Source: an uncultured Anaerolineae bacterium
Lineage (GTDB): Bacteria; Chloroflexota; Anaerolineae; Anaerolineales; Villigracilaceae
Direction: 5' to 3'
Assembly (NCBI GenBank): GCA_903854805.1
Contig: CAINXK010000169.1
Location: forward strand, 1-7,732
Length of the DNA: 7,732 nt
Shown in pieces: positions 5,690 to 7,732 of this stretch (its first letter is position 1; every line of letters begins with the position of its first letter). The translations under genes and the position numbers were made by a program. The notes beneath the pieces were generated by a model. The model saw only the letters and a list, made by a program, of their open reading frames with translations. It was not told where the DNA came from and did not search any database.

Positions 5690-6520
5690 ATGGAATGTAA
5701 ACTTGATAACATCACGGTTCACTATGAAATGATCGGTGAAGGCAGGCCATTGGTTGTGATCCATGGCTGGGGGCTCGACCATCGCTACATGGCCAGCAAC
5801 ATGGAACCACTCTTCGCACACCACGCTGGCTGGAAACGCATCTATCCTGACCTGCCAGGCATGGGGAAAACCGCAGCACCTGACTGGCTAACCACGCAAG
5901 ACCAAATGCTGGATATCCTGCTGGGCTTTATCGAAAAAGTCATCCCGGGGCAACGCTTTGCCGTCGCAGGCGCGTCTTATGGCGGCTACCTTGCGCGCGG
6001 ATTGATATATCGCAAGGCTGAACAAATCGACGGATTGCTTCTGAACGCCCCCACGGTGCGCCCTAGTGATGATAGAAGCACTCTGCCTGAAAAGGTCACC
6101 CTCGTCGAAGACCAGTCGATTTTTGCTGATGTTGATCCGGAGATAGCCAAAAGTTTTCAGAATTTCGCGGTTGTTCACAGTAAAAAATACCTCGATAATA
6201 CGCTCATAAGTCTTTTCCCTGCTGTGGAAATTGCTGACCACAAATTTCTTGACCGGCTAGACCTTCAGCCTACATTTTCATTTGATGTGGATCGGCTGCC
6301 AGTGCCATTTAGCAGGCCAACTCTCATCTTGACGGGTAGGCAGGATGCCATGTGTGGATATGTTGAAGCCTGGGACATCCTGGAGAATTTCCCGCGCGGG
6401 ACCTTTATTGTCATGGATCGCGCCGGGCATGGCCTGGCATTCGAACAAGAGACCTTGTTCAGGGCTTTGGCTGGCGAATGGCTGGATCGCGTGGAGGAAG
6501 GTATCGCATCGCAAACTTAA
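5690..6520 (+). CDS. Alpha/beta hydrolase
   Basis: This is a 276-aa alpha/beta-hydrolase-fold enzyme without a signal peptide, so probably cytoplasmic. Visible elements in order are the oxyanion-hole motif VVIHGWG (22-28), the nucleophile elbow GASYGG with Ser96, the acid in TGRQDAMCGY (Asp219) and the catalytic His in DRAGHGLAFEQ (His247). Spacing and length fit esterase, lactonase or C-C hydrolase relatives (about 260-290 aa), but the substrate cannot be told. The cap region (about 120-200) is polar and undistinctive. AGGAG (5675-5679) lies 10 nt before ATG5690 and 7 nt before an adjacent GTG (5687), so GTG is an alternative start adding one residue. An in-frame TTG at 5654 lacks a ribosome binding site. 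It stands alone in the same orientation as its neighbours. Confidence 0.9.
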   Translation: MECKLDNITVHYEMIGEGRPLVVIHGWGLDHRYMASNMEPLFAHHAGWKRIYPDLPGMGKTAAPDWLTTQDQMLDILLGFIEKVIPGQRFAVAGASYGGYLARGLIYRKAEQIDGLLLNAPTVRPSDDRSTLPEKVTLVEDQSIFADVDPEIAKSFQNFAVVHSKKYLDNTLISLFPAVEIADHKFLDRLDLQPTFSFDVDRLPVPFSRPTLILTGRQDAMCGYVEAWDILENFPRGTFIVMDRAGHGLAFEQETLFRALAGEWLDRVEEGIASQT

Positions 6521-6602
6521 AAACACACATTACAGGCTGACAATGCCGCATCCACCACGTCTAGAAGTACCATTTCGACGGTTCTGCGTGAATTTCCCGC
6601 TC

Positions 6603-6659
6603 GTTTACGTAAACAAATATAGATATTTTTGGATAGGCCTAGCGTTACAGGGTGTACAC
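6603..6659. repeat. Cluster of short perfect palindromes
   Basis: GTTTACGTAAAC (6603-6614) is a 12-bp perfect dyad. AAATAT-AG-ATATTT (6615-6628) follows immediately. TAGGCCTA (6634-6641) and GTGTACAC (6652-6659) come next. They lie downstream of the hydrolase stop and upstream of the cassette promoter, so operator sites or a weak terminator are possible. The arms are unrelated to each other, so they are not copies of one site. Confidence 0.55.
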
Positions 6660-6699
6660 TCATAAAAACCTCGAATCTACTTTTTAATTTTTCCTGACA

Positions 6700-6729
6700 T
6701 TGCTTTTTCTCCATTGCGCATGCTAAAAT
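6700..6729 (+). promoter_or_regulatory. Candidate promoter reading into the cassette
   Basis: TTGCTT (6700-6705) is followed after 18 bp by TAAAAT (6724-6729), with an extended -10 TG at 6721-6722. Transcription would begin near 6736, just before the CCTAT repeats, and run into the cassette gene at 6902. It could serve the role the Pc promoter plays in integrons. Confidence 0.4.
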
Positions 6730-6745
6730 CAACGAAGTTGCTTAG

Positions 6746-6777
6746 CCTATTTTAGCCTATCGCAACCTATTGCCTAT
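6746..6777 (+). repeat. Phased CCTAT direct repeats
   Basis: CCTAT occurs at 6746-6750, 6756-6760 and 6766-6770, exactly 10 bp apart, and again at 6773-6777. The first two repeats extend to TTAGCCTAT. A 10-bp period puts the repeats on one face of the helix, as in binding sites for dimeric or cooperative regulators. They fall in the predicted leader of the cassette transcript, between the candidate promoter and the cassette boundary. Confidence 0.6.
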
Positions 6778-6846
6778 ATAAATTTAGGCGTTTAGATTGT
6801 AACAATCCATAGCTCATTAGATGGTAAAACGACAACTGAAGCAATA

Positions 6847-6858
6847 GTTAGGCGCTTC
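6847..6858 (+). other. Integron core site (left cassette boundary)
   Basis: GTTAGGCGCTTC here is identical over 12 bases to 7553-7564 at the end of the attC site. GTTAGGC fits the GTTRRRY core recognised by integron integrases, with crossover between G6847 and T6848. The matching left half GCGCCTAAC is missing upstream, so this is a lone core: an attI, a secondary insertion site, or the surviving end of a truncated attC. Confidence 0.7.
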
Positions 6859-7553
6859 CTTGCAAAACAAACAAATCACGACAATCAGGAGTCAATCCAA
6901 TATGCAGCCAAGAATAGAGACATTGACTGAGAAAAAATTAATTGGGAAGCGAATGACAATGTCGCTTTCCAACAACAAAACGGGAGAACTATGGCGAAGT
7001 TTTATGCCAAGGCGAAGGGAAATTAGCAACAACTTAACTTCTGAAATGTTTTCAATGCAAGTTTATGACCAACCTGTAGACTTTGGGAATCTTAATCAAG
7101 AGTTCGAAAAATGGGCTGCTGTTGAAGTCTCAGGTTTTGGCACTATTCCTGATGGAATGGAAACTTTTACATTGAAAGGTGGACTTTATGCGGTTTTTCA
7201 GTATAAAGGTTCAAGCGCCGACACCAAAATATTCCAATTTATTTTCGGAACTTGGCTGCCAAACTCAGATTACTTATTAGATAGCCGACCCCATTTTGAA
7301 ATATTGGGAGACAAATATAAGAATGCAGATCCAAATTCAGAAGAAGATATATGGATACCAATCAAACCGAGAGACAATGTTTAGCGGCGGTGTCTTTTGT
7401 TGGCAGTGAGTCCTGCGTTCCGTGAATGCGCCTAACAAAGCGTGCACCCGACGCTGGGGATTCTGGCGCGATTCCAAGCCTTTTTCTATGCATCAGCCTT
7501 TTCCCAGTTGGACGGCGTCCCGCCGCCCGCCCCAGCGCGGGTAACGCAAACCG
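6848..7553 (+). mobile_element. Integron-type gene cassette carrying a GyrI-like gene
   Basis: The 706-bp unit runs from one core crossover point to the next (G/TTAGGC at 6847 and 7553). It holds one gene, 6902-7384, followed by a complete attC site, with gene and attC in the standard order and orientation. The base composition is visibly more AT-rich than the chromosomal genes to the left, which fits independent origin. No integron integrase gene is in the window. Confidence 0.75.
6902..7384 (+). CDS. GyrI-like / AraC effector-binding domain protein (stand-alone)
   Basis: This 160-aa protein is built from a single GyrI-like small-molecule-binding domain, related to the effector domains of AraC- and MerR-type regulators (Rob, BmrR) and to SbmC/GyrI. 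The C-terminal half carries the family signature: GGLYAVFQYKG, then FGTWLPNSDYLLDSRPHFE and EEDIWIPIK. There is no helix-turn-helix domain, signal peptide or membrane segment, so it is likely a cytoplasmic ligand-binding or protective protein rather than a transcription factor. ATG6902 is preferred, with AGGAG (6887-6891) 10 nt upstream; an in-frame TTG at 6860 lies against the recombination site and has no ribosome binding site. It is the sole gene of an integron-type cassette. Stand-alone GyrI-like proteins are known as cassette cargo or toxin-protective factors, but the ligand here is unknown. Confidence 0.85.
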   Translation: MQPRIETLTEKKLIGKRMTMSLSNNKTGELWRSFMPRRREISNNLTSEMFSMQVYDQPVDFGNLNQEFEKWAAVEVSGFGTIPDGMETFTLKGGLYAVFQYKGSSADTKIFQFIFGTWLPNSDYLLDSRPHFEILGDKYKNADPNSEEDIWIPIKPRDNV

Positions 7554-7561
7554 TTAGGCGC
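7428..7561 (+). repeat. attC recombination site
   Basis: The outer arms GCGCCTAAC (7428-7436) and GTTAGGCGC (7553-7561) are perfect inverted complements and contain R'' (GCCTAAC) and R' (GTTAGGC). An unpaired spacer follows (AAA versus AAACC). The inner arms 7440-7459 and 7530-7547 then form 17 base pairs with a small internal loop (G7444, C7445 versus A7543) and one extrahelical base, A7451. About 70 nt (7460-7529) form the variable terminal region. Single-stranded folding, an unpaired central spacer and an extrahelical base are the features integron integrases recognise. At 134 bp it lies in the upper part of the usual attC size range. Confidence 0.87.
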
Positions 7562-7622
7562 TTCGCAGTGAAAGAAACTACAAATGAAAATAAATCGAGA
7601 AATATGAAAATTCCTGGTTCTG

Positions 7623-7732
7623 ATGTTTTTTGTGGTCATTGCTTGCAGCCAGACATGGAGGTCGCAACCAGCAAATTGTGCAACCAATTTGAATGGTAAA
7701 CGAATCCGTTCATTCTATGAGCTGGCGAAGAA
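7623..7732 (+). CDS. Lipoprotein-like reading frame of a second cassette, partial
   Basis: This frame is open to the window edge: MFFVVIACSQ, then TWRSQPANCATNLNGKRIRS and FYELAK. It starts with a hydrophobic stretch and a VIAC lipobox-like motif, suggesting an exported lipoprotein. The start is uncertain. Upstream the same frame has ATG7584 but hits TGA at 7605-7607. A better-looking ATG at 7604 is one base out of frame; removing one A from the run 7607-7610 would give MKFLVLMFFVVIAC, a much more typical signal peptide. A competing 31-aa frame from 7604 to 7699 has no recognisable features. The gene follows the attC core and would be the next cassette's cargo. The family is not recognised, and most of it lies outside the window. 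Confidence 0.45.
   Translation, partial: MFFVVIACSQTWRSQPANCATNLNGKRIRSFYELAK

Larger units (their letters stand above)
6521..6846. other. Non-coding region upstream of the gene cassette
   Basis: No gene is supportable in these 326 bases. The region becomes AT-rich toward the cassette. It holds four short palindromes (6603-6659), a candidate promoter (6700-6729), phased CCTAT repeats (6746-6777) and a tRNA-like snippet (6807-6826) just before the cassette boundary. An attC left half (CCTAAC) is absent, and no integron integrase gene is present. Confidence 0.6.

Noticed and set aside
2569..7732. Second attachment site (repeat of the tRNA-Thr 3' end) marking the far side of an island
   Set aside because: I found no repeat of the last 20-40 tRNA bases anywhere downstream in this window; only the common 5' motif CCATAGCTCA recurs at 6807.
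1..7732. CRISPR array or classical toxin-antitoxin pair
   Set aside because: No regularly spaced repeats of CRISPR length and no recognisable toxin or antitoxin pair were seen; the GyrI-like protein stands alone.

Overview
The window looks like chromosomal DNA from a free-living bacterium, most likely a Chloroflexota (Anaerolineae-type) organism. The main clue is a Tat-type lipoprotein with a PTATAVPTA linker, a style common in that group. The IS4-type transposase remnant and the MshA-like glycosyltransferase fit but do not prove it. Taxonomy is inference. The left half reads as ordinary, GC-richer chromosome. The right half is an accessory region with decayed genes, mobile-element scars and an integron-type gene cassette.

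Layout. 1-302: upstream region ending in a textbook sigma-70 promoter (TTGACA-17-TATAAT) whose -10 box is overlapped by a perfect 8-3-8 palindrome, a probable Zur/Fur-family operator. 303-1226 (+): ZnuA-type zinc-binding lipoprotein. 1242-2492 (-): GT4 glycosyltransferase, convergent with znuA. 2569-2641 (+): tRNA-Thr(CGT) with its own promoter. 2654-2706: a large hairpin that buries the ribosome binding site of the next gene. 2709-3326 (+): a tyrosine recombinase cut off just after its first catalytic Arg, where it meets an oppositely oriented, internally deleted IS4-type transposase remnant (3200-3484). 3834-4088 (+): an HPr phosphocarrier pseudogene, readable in one frame but broken by two TGA codons. 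4143-5180 (+): Tat-exported SMP-30/gluconolactonase-like lipoprotein. 5181-5689: intergenic, with a possible structured-RNA fragment and a 55-codon ORF. 5690-6520 (+): alpha/beta hydrolase. 6521-6846: non-coding, with several short palindromes, a probable promoter and phased CCTAT repeats. 6847-7553: a complete integron-type cassette encoding a GyrI-like effector-binding protein and ending in a full attC site (7428-7561). 7554-7732: start of a second cassette, with a lipoprotein-like frame running off the edge.

How the genes fit together. znuA is a zinc-regulated uptake component; its permease and ATPase are not in the window. The tRNA, recombinase and IS remnants suggest an old tRNA-adjacent integration that has since decayed. 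No integron integrase lies to the left of the cassettes, where it would normally be, so the right end is either the edge of a cluster of attC sites lacking an integrase (CALIN) or a cassette inserted at a secondary site. I see no CRISPR array, rRNA or complete IS.
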